Assembly (NCBI GenBank): GCA_963377175.1
Contig: CAUJNA010000491.1
Location: 459,572-523,571, forward strand
DNA from: Effrenium voratum
Lineage: Eukaryota; Sar; Dinophyceae; Suessiales; Symbiodiniaceae
Length of the DNA stretch: 64,000 nucleotides
Direction: 5' to 3'
Position 1 is the first letter of the stretch. Every line of letters begins with the position of its first letter. Shown piece by piece: positions 32,445-43,210 of the stretch. A program made the translations under genes and the position numbers. The notes under the pieces were generated by a model. It had not been told where the DNA came from, did no database searches, and was given only the letters and a program-made list of their open reading frames with translations.

Positions 32445-33260
32445 CGCGGCGAAAGTGCGGCCACGGGCCAAACTTCCATGTGCTTAATATGTTTTCCCCT
32501 TTTGGTTTTACATGTTTTACAGGGAATTATCACTACTGGAAATTGTAACATTTTTTACCGGGGGCTTAAGCAAATGGAGGGAAAGCACTCAGAATGCGAA
32601 CATGGCGGGAAGATGCGAAGAGGGGAAAGCGAGAAAAGCAGTGAGCGGGAAGGCGGAAAAAACCAGAAAACCCGAGCACTGGAAAACACGAAAGCAGGGA
32701 ACGAGAGAACTCGAAAACAAGATTGCGGGAAACGACACTGGCGCACACCGAGCCCTTTGTTCGTTTTAGTGCGGAGGCAAGGTGCTTCTAGGTGGAGGAA
32801 GCTCGAAGCATTCCAATGCCAGGGTTCTGTTTTCTACTGAAGCGGTCAGAAGCAAGAAATGAAACTTGTGGCCGTCTGGCAATTGCACTTTTGCTACGTG
32901 GAATTTGTTGGGAGGGTGATACATGTGGACAGCAAGAACATACATGTTGATGTCTGAGCTGTCTCAGGTTCTGATGGGCCAAGCGGTGTCCATCAATGTT
33001 TCTCTGCCTGGGCCACAGCAGAATGTCTGCGCTGTCTAAGCATCCCCACCCCCTTAAAAACGGAATTGGGGGAGGGGGGTGACCCCTGGAAATCCATTTC
33101 TGGTTTCCATGTTCCCTGAAATTGGGAAGACTAGATAAATGGAATTTGGGGCCGGGCCCCCCACCCCCCTCCCCCCTACAGCAGGCGGAATGTCTACGCT
33201 CTTGAGATCAGGCACTGGCTTGAAGGCGTTATCAATGCTCTCAACAGGCCGGGAGCATCG
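32445..33260. other. No supportable gene
   Basis: Contains a GGGAAAGCGAGAAAAGC-like repetitive purine stretch (32575-32730) and G/C-rich low-complexity sequence near 33050-33180. Confidence 0.4.
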
Positions 33261-33264
33261 AAAG

Positions 33265-33391
33265 ACATGGTGGGTCGAAACCAATGGTACCATTTTGGGG
33301 TAGGTGAACTCACCACCAATTTTAGAACCTATTTTAGTTGGGATTGTCCCGTTCACTGGGGGTACGATTTGATTTTTGACCCATGGCCATC
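33265..33391 (+). mobile_element. Family A element
   Basis: Full-length core; flanks ACAT and ATCT differ. Confidence 0.75.
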
Positions 33392-33564
33392 TAATTTTAT
33401 GCAAGCACCGTGCTTGTACGTGTTTCCTTTGCAAAACACGCTGCCACCAAAAAAGCCATTTCTCGGGTTTGATGGCCGCTTGGGTGGACCTGGAAGGTGC
33501 TCTAGTCCATGCTGCCTCAAGCCTTTGGCCGCCAGTTTTTGTAGTTTGTGTGCATGTGTATGAA

Positions 33565-33664
33565 CAGGGCTCCTTAAAAGATACATGTTGCCCATTTGAA
33601 ACATGGCTTTTCCAACACCACCATTGTCAAGGCAATGTTCAGGTGTATAATGTAAGGATCCCTG
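33565..33664 (+). mobile_element. Family E element, internally shortened
   Basis: CAGGGCTCCTTA and AAGGATCCCTG ends with perfect 5-bp duplication ATGAA. Confidence 0.8.
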
Positions 33665-33832
33665 ATGAACAATTTGGTTGAAGCATTTTTGACCCGGCGT
33701 AGTTGAGGTTGGACGTCCCAAGATAGTTTCCGTGACAGGAAGGGCAGTGTTGTGCCATACCGCAACTCGTTCCTGACCAAAGTGCTGAAGGCAGGTTCGA
33801 CATGCAGCGCCTTGCGCGGCGATGGAGTCAAC

Positions 33833-33950
33833 AGTTGGCTGTGGGTCAAAACCAATGGTACCTTTTTGGGTAGGTGCACCACCCATTTTAGTCTATAGTG
33901 GGGATTGGGATGTTCACTGGGGGTACGGGGTTTTGCCCCATTTCCAGTTC
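33833..33950 (+). mobile_element. Family A introner-like element with acceptor in its target duplication
   Basis: AGTT on both sides; the right-hand AGTT supplies the AG acceptor of the following kinesin exon (CCATTTCCAG, exon from 33948). Confidence 0.75.
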
Positions 33951-34012
33951 AGCTGCGCAAGCCTCTGAGACTTGGCGAGGATGCTCTTGGCGGGAACGCC
34001 AAGTCCATCATG
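33948..34012 (+). CDS. Kinesin-9 motor exon: EDALGGNAKSIM
   Basis: Encodes LRLGEDALGGNAKSIM, the kinesin segment usually written LLxDSLGGNxKT. It is 65 bases, ends in phase 0 after ATG and is followed by a GC donor at 34013. Joined to 43211 it gives GGNAKSIMVATLNPSE, which is seamless kinesin sequence. Confidence 0.8.
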
Positions 34013-34236
34013 GCGGACACCTCGGGAAGTGCCATCGGCAGGTCAACCAGCCAGGCGTCATGTCCAAAGTCCAGCGTTGATTCAACATCCTATGGTGCTG
34101 CTCCTTCAATCTCTGACATTAGGCTTAAGTCAGAAGCTACGCATTTCTGCTCATGTTGTGTACACATGCGATCTCGACCATCATCAAGGATATGCCCCAT
34201 CAGATCGGAACCATTTGGTGCATTTTGCTTGGATGT

Positions 34237-34312
34237 TAGGACTTTAACTTTTTGCCAACTAATGGGTTTTCCATCAAACCACTAAATGTTAAACTTTTAG
34301 CAGGGGAGCTGA
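34237..34312 (+). repeat. Family G element
   Basis: TTAGGACTTTAACTTTTTG...TTAAACTTTTAGCAGGGG; the 35 bases upstream also match the copy at 28274. Confidence 0.6.
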
Positions 34313-34314
34313 GC

Positions 34315-34880
34315 AGAAAGCAACCAAGAACAGCTCAGAAGCTCAGATCCGAGTGCTGGCCATATGAGCCGTGCATGGCTCTATGGCAGAGGAAGCTGGG
34401 TGCGGCTGTGATGAGTGCGCCAGGATGGGCCAACTCACAAGCCGAAGTAGGAGAGTTTGAAGCAGGCTACATGTGTAACCTGCCAATTTTGGGAAGAGAG
34501 AGACAGAGAGAAAGGAATTCAACGCAACACAAAATACAATAATTGTATATTTTTGTTTGGCCACAAAGACCGAGTGCACGCAACTTGTTTGCCGGGGCTC
34601 AGCGACCTGGCCGGAAAGTTGATACTCTTCCACTATCAAGCCTCTGGTGGCCTTGCAGATCCATGTCCAGCAATTCCCCTCAGGAAGGCTTTGCTGCTTC
34701 CGGCGCTGCGGCTTGCGGGCGTACCACTGGCAGAGCAGCTGCAGCAGGACTTCGTGCGAAACCTGCGGCCTTTGCTTGCTTGTTGCAATTATGAATTATG
34801 TGTGTGTTTAATTGTTTGGTTCACTTTTTCCCGAAAGCATTGCAAAGGGTTCTTCCGGTAAAATCGCCAGCCTTATCATA
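34315..34880. other. No supportable gene
   Basis: Includes a short GA-rich run at 34495-34520; no coding motif. Confidence 0.35.
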
Positions 34881-34887
34881 CAGCTAA

Positions 34888-35474
34888 ACTTGCACGAGCC
34901 AACTTGCACCAGCCTTATCGCACAGCCAAACTTACCCGAGCCAACTTGCATGAGCCAACTTGCACGAGCCAACTTGCACAGCCAACTTACACGAGCCAAC
35001 TTGCACGAGCCAACTTGCTCGGGTCGACTTGCACAGCCAACTTACACGAGCCAACTTGCACGAGCCAACTTACACGAGCCAACTTGCACGAGCCAACTTG
35101 CACGAGCCAACTTGCCCGGGCCAACTTGCATGAGCCAACTTGCACGAGCTAACTTACACGAGCCAACTTACACGAGCCAACTTGCACGAGCCAACTTGCA
35201 CGAGCCAGCTTGCACGAGCCAACTTGCACGAGCCAACTTGCACAGCCAACTCACACGAGTTAACTTGCGCGAGTGAACTTGCTCGAGTTAACTTGTGCAT
35301 AGCCAACTTACACGAGCCAACTTGCACGAGCCAACTTGTTGGAGCCAACTTGCCCGAGCCAACTTGCCCGAGCCAACTTGCATGAGCCAACTTGCACAAG
35401 CCAACATACACGAGCCAACTTGCACGAGAACAACTTGCACGAGATATCACACAGCCAAACTTGCACGAGACATT
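34888..35474 (+). repeat. 14-bp minisatellite
   Basis: About 40 tandem units of CACGAGCCAACTTG with point variants. Because 14 is not a multiple of 3, all three frames cycle through the same peptide every 42 bases, which is why long frames appear here. Confidence 0.95.
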
Positions 35475-35608
35475 TGGACACGAAAGTAATTAGTTAGTCT
35501 ATTAAGGCGGCGCGGTGGGACCGAACCCACCCTGCGAAAATGACACCCTCTGCGGGGACTGGCGTGGTCGATGTCCAAAAACTGAGGACTCTTTACGATT
35601 TCTGAGGT

Positions 35609-35765
35609 CGCGCACGCACGTGCGCACACCCACGCACGCACGCACACGCACGCACACGCACCTACACACCTACACCTACACACACACACACACGCACGCA
35701 CACACACACACACACACACACACCCACGCGCATCCACATACACACACACACACCCACACGCTCAC
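35609..35765 (+). repeat. CA/ACGC microsatellite
   Basis: Runs of ACGC and CA units. Confidence 0.9.
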
Positions 35766-36072
35766 GCACGCAACGCCAACTCTTGAGCAACCACACCACT
35801 GGCACCCCTGCATGTCGGCTCGCTTTGCTGGTCTTTGGTCACTTTCCATTATGCTTTCGGGCCACCCGTGGTTCTAGTTTGTTAGATCACACGCGTTTGA
35901 GAGCGGGCAAGGCATGCGAAGCCCTCGCATTTTCCGGAGAGAGGATTTGCCGGTGAAGTTCCATTTGCCTCAGATGCATAGGAGTTGCAGCGTCATGCGA
36001 AGCGAGCAGCATTGGGCCGGCAGATGACCGGAGGTGCGGCAGATTTCAGGTCTCATGAAGTGGTTTCAGAGC

Positions 36073-36186
36073 GACATGGCCATGGGGCATAGCCTATGGC
36101 TTCATTTTGGGGAGGATGAACATCCATTTGCCACCTATTTTGACGTTTACTAGGGGTACAGGGTTTTGACCCACAAGCTACATGTT
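36073..36186 (+). mobile_element. Family B element
   Basis: ACAT on both sides. Confidence 0.75.
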
Positions 36187-36429
36187 GTGCTACTGCGATG
36201 CTGCGCGCTACTGTGCCCTTTTGCCACTACCGTCTGCTAGACTGTCGTGGCTCTTCGAGACAATAGGGCACCATGTCATGCCAAAGGGGTATCGCCCAGT
36301 CCCCACCGTGGTGGCATTCGCCCAACTTCTTGCCCAAGAGGGCATGATTTGTTCTGAGACTTGCTTGAGTTGCGAAAGGAAAGCACGCAAATTGTGCGGG
36401 GATCGAAACCATTTAGAGACAGCCCAAGT

Positions 36430-36567
36430 GAGCCACAATCAAAACCCGGGAAAAGATGAAGGTTAGTAAGGGGCAGTCCCAGCCGGAAATAGTTGCGGAT
36501 ATCCGCCTCTCTAATTCTTTACATGGTTCTGGGTTCACCATTTTTGTACCAGGTTTAATTGTGACTC
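36430..36567 (+). mobile_element. Family F element
   Basis: GAGCCACAATCAAAACCCGG left end and GACTC right end; left flank AAGT, right flank ACAC. Confidence 0.7.
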
Positions 36568-36575
36568 ACACGCTG

Positions 36576-36632
36576 TGCAATGCTTTGCACTCTCTCAGGG
36601 GTTTTGCTGGCAGGCACTAAGTGACAATGGCA
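36576..36632 (+). repeat. Diverged copy of 37677-37735
   Basis: CTGTGCAATGCTTTGCACTC ... CACTAAGTGACAATGG; the copy 1.1 kb downstream differs at a few positions. Nothing else is recognisable between 36635 and 37140. Confidence 0.7.
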
Positions 36633-37144
36633 TTTGTGTAAGCCAGGTTTTGAGCAAGTGACTCAAATGCGCCTGTCGAAGAGAAATCCTAAACCCTCGG
36701 GGGCTTTCAGGTCTTCAGCGTGGCCCAGGGAGCCGCTCATGGCTGCCCGGGCCCCAGCCGTGAAACCCTCGTGAAACCAGCTAAAGGCTGCCAGAACGGC
36801 ATGAGAGGAGTTGTCAATATCTTGTAAACAACAGCTGGACCCCTCCTATTTTGCAACCTGAACTCATTGTGTACAGATCTCTAGAGGGCAGCTTGGCTTT
36901 GCTTCGACGAAATTATGGTGTCTAAACTGTGATTCCTTGCTCTTGGCATTAAATATAATATGGTGTAGTCTAAACAGAACTCCACTGGATTGGTGCTTTG
37001 CTCATCTTTGCTCCATTAGTGACCGGCGACCTTCACAACTGAAGACCTTAAAGTAACTGCCCATTCCAGTTCAACAGACAGCTGTCACTTCGAAATGGCT
37101 TGAGTGCAAATGCTTTCGTATTCGCACGAAGACGGTTGCGTGAG

Positions 37145-37258
37145 GCCGTATGATCCAGACGTGTTCCTGCCCAAGCACTTCGATGCTTTCTTGCTCAGTG
37201 GTGTTTGCCCGCCGCTTCAATGGCCGGAGGCAACTCCGGACAAGGCTGGGAAGCAGAA
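37145..37258 (+). CDS. Exon upstream of the sulfotransferase-like exons
   Basis: Reads RPYDPDVFLPKHFDAFLLSG and is followed by a family A element. By position it may begin the same gene. Family unknown on its own. Confidence 0.45.
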
Positions 37259-37267
37259 AGCCTTGCC

Positions 37268-37388
37268 TATTTGGCTGTGGGTCAAAACCAATGGTACCAT
37301 TTTGGGATAGGTGCACCACCCATTTTAGAACCTATTTTAGTGGGGATTGGGATGTTCACTGGGTACGGGGCTTTGACCCATGGCCATG
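37268..37388 (+). mobile_element. Family A element
   Basis: Flanks ATTT and ATGT; between two exons. Confidence 0.8.
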
Positions 37389-37403
37389 TCAGTTTTGTGC
37401 AGT

Positions 37404-37446
37404 CATTGGTTTGCCAGTGCTGGTCAATGTGCACGGCCTCAAAGGA
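37404..37446 (+). CDS. Short exon (VIGLPVLVNVHGLK)
   Basis: Between a TGTGCAG acceptor and the next element; unidentified alone. Confidence 0.4.
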
Positions 37447-37558
37447 TAATATGGCTGTGGGTCAACACCCTGTACCCCTGGTGAACATCCAAATAGGTGG
37501 TACATGCGTGTTCATCCGCCCCAAAATGGAGGCATAGATTATAACCCCTGGCCATATG
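37447..37558 (-). mobile_element. Family B element
   Basis: Reverse copy with ATAT on both sides. Confidence 0.75.
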
Positions 37559-37582
37559 TGCCGAAATTGATGCTTGAGACAG

Positions 37583-37676
37583 GAGGTGCAGGTGTGCTAC
37601 GTGATCGGCTGCGGACGATCTGGCTCCACAATTCTCTCAGAGATTCTGAGCCACTACAGGCCCTTGGCTGTGCCAT
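37583..37676 (+). CDS. Sulfotransferase-like exon: PAPS loop
   Basis: Reads CYVIGCGRSGSTILSEILSH after a GAGACAG acceptor. GxGRSGSTxL is the 5'-phosphosulfate-binding loop of Golgi-type sulfotransferases, which move sulfate from PAPS to sugars or peptides. The 3' end runs into a duplicated segment (37677-37735), so the splice point is unclear. Each exon of this gene is separated by its own introner-like element. Confidence 0.55.
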
Positions 37677-37884
37677 GCTGTGCAATGCCTTGCACTCTCA
37701 GGAGATTTTGTTGCCAGGCGCTAAGTGACAATGGCTCTAGTTTGGTAAATAGGATGCAACCATGTTTGTGACAGCAAGCAATGCAGGATAAAAATCACAA
37801 GAGCTCATGGCCCTTTTAGGGAGGACTGTTGCTGTCATTTCCAGGGTTCCAGGGGCCAAGCCTTTCAATTGAAGCTCATGAGAG

Positions 37885-38024
37885 ATATGGCCATGGTTCA
37901 AAACCGTTTTGGGATCCCATTTTGGTTGGTAGGTGAATTCACCACCCATTTTAGAACCTATTTTAGTGGTTGGATTGGGATGTTTACTGGGGATACCATT
38001 TGGGTTTTGACCCATGGCCATATT
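37885..38024 (+). mobile_element. Family A element
   Basis: ATAT on both sides; ends just before the next exon. Confidence 0.85.
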
Positions 38025-38034
38025 GGCTCCGCAG

Positions 38035-38155
38035 CTTGGTCTTCCTCAACGAGCCCCGGCAGCTTTGGCTGCCCCATCTGCCGCTGGATGTGTGGTCTGC
38101 AAAGTCCGACGGGCAGCTGACACCGCAGGCAGGCCGAGAGCTGAATCAATTTCGG
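38035..38155 (+). CDS. Sulfotransferase-like exon 2
   Basis: From TCCGCAG it reads LVFLNEPRQLWLPHLPLDVW and then SAKSDGQLTPQAGRELNQFR to a GTGAAT donor. NEPR followed by LW fits what commonly follows the PAPS loop in sulfotransferases; that is inference from general pattern. Confidence 0.5.
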
Positions 38156-38204
38156 GTGAATGGAGTCGAACCAGCTGAAGTAAATCTAGCCTAAGTGGTC
38201 TCAA

Positions 38205-38327
38205 CATATGGCCATGGGTCAAAACCAATGGTACCATTTTGGGGTAGGTGCACCACCAATTTTAGTCTATTTTAGTGGGGATTGGGATGTTCACTGGGGG
38301 TACGGGATTTTGACCCATAGCCATATT
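38205..38327 (+). mobile_element. Family A element
   Basis: ATAT on both sides, inside intron 38156-38361. Confidence 0.85.
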
Positions 38328-38361
38328 ACCCACCCCGAAAAATGCATTGGCTTGTATCAAA

Positions 38362-38445
38362 AGGAACAAAGATTCAGGCAGCCTTTCCACCAGAGGTTGA
38401 TCCCGCCTCATATGCGTCTTAGAGCCACAAGCACGCTGCCTGAGT
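38362..38445 (+). CDS. Sulfotransferase-like exon 3, possibly terminal
   Basis: From ATCAAAAG it reads EQRFRQPFHQRLIPPHMRLR to TGA at 38443. May splice earlier. Confidence 0.4.
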
Positions 38446-38449
38446 GAAG

Positions 38450-39525
38450 TCAGCTACTCGGACGCATGGTATTGAAGGTGTCTGACCTGGAGCATTTGGC
38501 GGCGGCTATGAAGAGCAACTATAGGAGGAGTGGCTTGGGCAAGAGAACAGTGCCGTGCTGTCGCTGACTTGTGTTGCCAAGTCCATGGTTCTCGCGGGTT
38601 GAAGAGAGGCCACTGAGATGAAGTGAAGTGATGCACCAGAAGCTGTCAAACATGAAACTATTTGCATGCAGGTAGATTCGTGTTCAAACAACCAGACTAT
38701 CTTCAGTGAGAACATTCTCTCATGCCCATCGAACGCGCGAAGGGCAACTGGAAACTTGGCCAACAGAGGCCTAGATCCTGGAGGTCCTAATTTCATGTCT
38801 TTGGGCTCGCCTAATCGCATCACGCACAGGTGATATCGATCAGTTGAATGAAGTGACTCTCACAAGCTCACAGTGCATGGAAGGACCTGAGGTATTGAAG
38901 CCCCAAACCCGGTGGCCATGTTGGCGTGGGAGGGGCAAGCAAGAAGGGAAGACAGCGCAGACGTCATGAATTCAGAAGTGCCACGAGTAAATCGGTCCAT
39001 ATCCGCGTTGCTTTTTCCGGCTGCGTGGGCGAGGGCAGCTGCGCTGCTTGCGCCAGGTGCACAGGAGCGGGAGTAGCCTGAACTTGAGTTTGGCAGAGCA
39101 TGTGCCATGGCCGGCAGAACTGGGGAAATGAACCATAAATGGTCTTCACCATGTCTCATTTAGTGGAAAGGGAGAGATGTGGAAAACTAAGAATCATACG
39201 AGTTGCGGGCCGCAACACAGCGCACAGCGAATACAGCGGAGCGCAAACAAATCCACAGACACACATAGACCCAGACCGGACACACACACACACACACAGA
39301 GAGAGAGGCACACAGAGGCAAGTAGCAAGTAAGACACAGGCACCAGCTTTCATGTCCTGGCTGGCCGTGTTTCGATCACTCAGCGGATCAAAACAAGAGT
39401 ACCGCGAGTGTTGCTCGTTGTTTTGTTCAGCAGCTTGTTTCGACAACATATTTTTTGTTTGAAGCTACAGCAAAAAACTATTTCATAAAATTGTGGAAGC
39501 ATTAATTTCGATGCAAGAATCTACA
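38450..39525. other. No supportable gene
   Basis: Holds a short CA run at 39280-39300; no motif recognised. Confidence 0.35.
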
Positions 39526-39528
39526 AGC

Positions 39529-39700
39529 TCTGGGTGTTGAGTGGTGTTGGCTTCAGTCACTCCGATTCTGTGCCAGCTCGCCTCCAGGAGCCTGTGCTGA
39601 TTCTGGAGAAGTTCCCGGAGCATGCCTTTCGCGTAGACTTGCTGCGGGAGCTTGGCAGAGGCAGCTTGGGGTTGGTTCAAAGTCGCTGCCATGGTCACCG
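39529..39700 (+). CDS. Exon with protein-kinase-like glycine loop
   Basis: Reads FRVDLLRELGRGSLGLVQSR, close to the GxGxxGxV ATP loop that opens eukaryotic protein kinases. No HRD or DFG exon was found nearby, so it may be a lone fragment or the start of a gene whose other exons I could not see. Confidence 0.4.
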
Positions 39701-40721
39701 ATAGACTCAGCTGGCCCTTTGGATGCATGCCCTTCTAACATCCGAAGCCTTGCAAAAGAACCATAGTGCGAAACGGTGTGTGCGTGTGTTCCTTGGCCTG
39801 GCCAGAGAGCATTGATCAAGGTTTGTGTGTGTGTGTGTGTTTGCGTTCGCATCGAGCCACGGTGATGCTCTGGACTTGAGTACTCACCGTCGCCGGTTTC
39901 TGAGGCCTTGGCGCAAGGTTTCTGCACCTGGTGCGTCAGGGGCTGCCTGTGGCGCGCTCCATCTCCTGCTTCGGGCAGGCCGGGTTCGTCAGCAGCGGTT
40001 CGTCAGCCAGTGTGGAACCAGAGTGGCTGGTGGTGGGTTCGATGTATTCTCGGGGAAACCTAAGAGATGGTGTCATGTCGCGTGCTGCTTGTTGGGTCAC
40101 TTGTTGTTCCTGCCTGGCCTAGACATGTGCCACCCAAAGGGGCTACAAGTAATGGGGCTTTTGCATCCATACAGAGGCATGATATTCCATGAAAAGTGTG
40201 CCTCCGCGCACGTGTTGCAAGTGTCGCTTGCCAGGCAGCTTGGTATGGCATGCGCGACGAGAAGTGGTGCCTGGTTGCAGAGTCGAGCGTGGCACATTTC
40301 ATGGAGTTGTGACGCTTTGCACAAACGAATTGTGTATACCCATTGTCACCTGGTTGAGTCCAAACGCCTAGTGGGTTGGTGCCACAAGAACAAAGGGTCG
40401 ATGGGCGTAGATTGCGACTGCAAAGACGGCAACGACATCACCCAAAAGCATCTAGTTGTTGCCCGTGCACATTTCAGAACCATTTTTTCATGAGTCATCA
40501 TGAGGCTGGAGATTTGTTCGCATTGCTGGCAAGAAAACTTATTTGCGTGCTTGGAGGCATGTCAACGAGTTTGATTTAGGTGCAAGTTGCTGCACCAGAT
40601 GCTTTCCACCTAGGCGGCAGCTGAGGAGCCAACTCTCACGCTTCCAGCTGAGCGAGTCCTTCATGTCCCTCCTAGAGGCGTGAATCAAAGAGTCACTTTG
40701 AAGGGCTAGGATCGATGTCTA

Positions 40722-40858
40722 TCAACATGGATCGATATGGATCGATAAGGATCGATACGGATTGATATGGATTATGGATCGATATGGATCGATATGGATT
40801 ATGGATCGATATGGATCGATATGGATCGATATGGATCGATATGGATCGATATGGATCG
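40722..40858 (+). repeat. 10-bp satellite (ATGGATCGAT), left part
   Basis: Tandem GGATCGATAT units; the array resumes at 40963-40990 after a family A insertion. Confidence 0.9.
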
Positions 40859-40964
40859 ATATGGCTGTGGGTCCAAACCAATGGTCCCATTTTGGGGTAG
40901 GTGCACCACCCATTGTACTCTATTTTAGTGGGGATTGGGATGTTCACTGGGCCATGCCCATATG
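40857..40964 (+). mobile_element. Family A element inside the 10-bp satellite
   Basis: ATAT on both sides, drawn from the satellite unit; right end partly deleted (GGGCCATGCCC). Confidence 0.85.
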
Positions 40965-41722
40965 GATCGATGTGGATTATGGATCGATTGGATGCTTCTG
41001 GTGCTTGGCCCCTGCCTTCCGAATTTCCTCGCAAGGCACCGACGCCAACGAAGCAACTCCTCTTTGCGCGGGGTTTGGTGGAGTGGGCGCTGAGTGCTCC
41101 AGGCTTATTTTCAGCCAAGCGTCACAGCACTGGAGCACTGGAGCACTGTATTGGTGTTCTTTTGGAGCGGTTAGAGTGTGTGCGTTTCCATTGTTGCCAT
41201 GGCGTCTTCCTTCTGACAGCAAGTACTCCTAGCTGTTCTCAGATATTTAAACGAGCATCTTCTACACCAAGGTGCTTTGCTTTAGTGTGTGTTTCTTCAT
41301 TGACGCAAAATGAAGAAGTGACTTACGACAGCTCTGTTTCCGTCACCTAAACAACTCAAGCTGTGCCGAGGTCCAGCTTGCCCGCGACAGTCTGCAGGAC
41401 GACTCGCTGGAAGTCCGCGCGGGCCTTGGCACGAGGCTTGCAGTGGATATGTCCGCGCCCTTGGTGCGGCACATGAATCGCACCAGGTGTTTGTCTGTTT
41501 TGGACCGTTTTGCACCGCTTCAAACCAGACTTGTGTCCTTTTTGGGACCGTTTCGCACCCTGTCCAAGTGATCGCCCTGACGCTTCCCTCACCTTTGCTG
41601 CTTCTTGACCAGATGCCGCGGCTTGAGGCTACGAAGAGTTGCTGGCCCAGCCCAAGCAGGTCTTGCAGAACGTTGAGGCATGAACATGGCCGAACATTGC
41701 ACTGCAGAGCCCACCCGTTTTG

Positions 41723-41849
41723 ATTTGGCTGTGGGTCAAAACCAATGGTCCCATTTTGGGGCAGGTGCACCACCCATTTTAGACCCTATTTTAGTGGGGA
41801 TTGGGAGGTTCACGGGGGGTACGATGTGGATTTTGACCCATGGCCATTT
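41723..41849 (+). mobile_element. Family A element
   Basis: ATTT on both sides. Confidence 0.85.
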
Positions 41850-41864
41850 GGCAGATCGGACACG

Positions 41865-42015
41865 TGCGAGACTCGTGAATAGCACGCACCGCTTTTGCCT
41901 ATGGCAAGAGGCGCTGCTGAACCTTGCCGACGACGGCTCCGCTGCAGCCTGGGCTGGAGAGCAGCTGCGCAGGCTCCTGCGCCGGTACCTTGGGATTTGT
42001 GGGGAAGTCTGCTGA
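41865..42015 (+). CDS. Unidentified exon (LWQEALLNLADDGSAAAWAG)
   Basis: Open to TGA at 42013, helical and Ala/Arg-rich (EQLRRLLRRYLGICG). Follows a family A element. Confidence 0.5.
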
Positions 42016-42734
42016 AGCCATCGATTTTGGGGTGCCCAAACTGGCATTTTTGTCTTGAGATGTAAAGCAAGGGAGTTGCGTAGGGCACCAAAACTGGAAG
42101 CAATCGGTTTTTGCTCTTGTCAAAGGTGCGTAGGGGGGCAAAACAGGCATGTTTGTCTTGAGGTGTATGTGCTTCAGTGCTCGAAATGCCCGGCAGGTGC
42201 GAGGAACCCGTTACGGTTTCGGAGGAGGAGGCGAAGCCACACTGTTTGGTGCCAGATGTCAGGAGACTTGCAACCAGAAATAACTTCACAATCCACAAAA
42301 TGCAAACCTGAAGCTTCAAGGCAAGAACACAATATCCAGGTTCAGCATCCAGTCTCTGAATTGTTTTTTTTTGCGCAGTCACGTCACAGGAAGCTCTCAC
42401 ATGATTTACATGCCTTCATAACATGGACTAGGACATCATGTTTCAATGCCTATGAATTTCCTGTCCGTGGCCATTGCTGCCGCGAACGGATCTGCATGCC
42501 TTGGTGAAGGTTCCAGCACAGGGCCTTGAGGCCTTCACATGGATATCGGGTGCCAAAATGTCCGCACAAAGCCTGGCTCTACCGAGAAAGCAGGACTCCA
42601 CTGAAGCTCACGCGTTTGCCAGTCGTACCTGGATGGCCGTGCCGTCCAGCTGCTTTCAAGCTTGCCAGCCTCATGTTTCAAGTCCAAAGAGCCACTTCAC
42701 TTTAGAGCCGAAGACGCCCAAATCAAATCAGACG

Positions 42735-42826
42735 TCAGGCCGAGGTGTTGGAGCTCTTGCGGGGCTCCGGCATCGACGTGCTGCTGGAAGCAGAGGCCGG
42801 CCTGCCAGCCCCCGCCCGCAGTTGAA
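42735..42826 (+). CDS. Unidentified exon (RRQAEVLELLRGSGIDVLLE)
   Basis: Open to TGA at 42824; directly precedes a family B element. Confidence 0.5.
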
Positions 42827-42830
42827 AGCT

Positions 42831-42946
42831 ATTTGGCCATGGGTTGCATAACCTATGGCGATCCCATTTTGGGGTGGATGAACATCCATTTGCCACCTAT
42901 TTTGATGTTCACCGGGGGGTACAGGGTTTTGACCCACAGCCATTTG
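42831..42946 (+). mobile_element. Family B element
   Basis: ATTT on both sides. Confidence 0.8.
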
Positions 42947-43054
42947 CCAAGGAGGCTGCAGCGCTCTCCAGCTGGAAAAGGATGCGTTCAGCGCGACGGG
43001 CTTGCCAAGCACATTTGAGACCTGTGCAGTGTGGAGATACCAGTGGATTTGCAA

Positions 43055-43176
43055 GATTTGGCCATGGGTCAAAATCCCGTACCCCCAGGGAACATCCCAA
43101 TCCCCAATAAATAGGTTCTAAAATGGGTGGTGCACCCACCCCAAAATGGTACCAGGCTTTGACCCACAGCCATGTG
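43055..43176 (-). mobile_element. Family A element before a kinesin exon
   Basis: Reverse copy, flanks ATTT and ATGT; its right end lies about 35 bases from the acceptor at 43210. Confidence 0.8.
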
Positions 43177-43210
43177 TGTCAGCGTGCAGATCAAGCAAAA
43201 TGTGTCCGAG

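Noticed and set aside
34812..35450. 150-residue frame with repeated HEPTCTSQLARAN
   Set aside because: Product of a 14-bp minisatellite that leaves all frames open.
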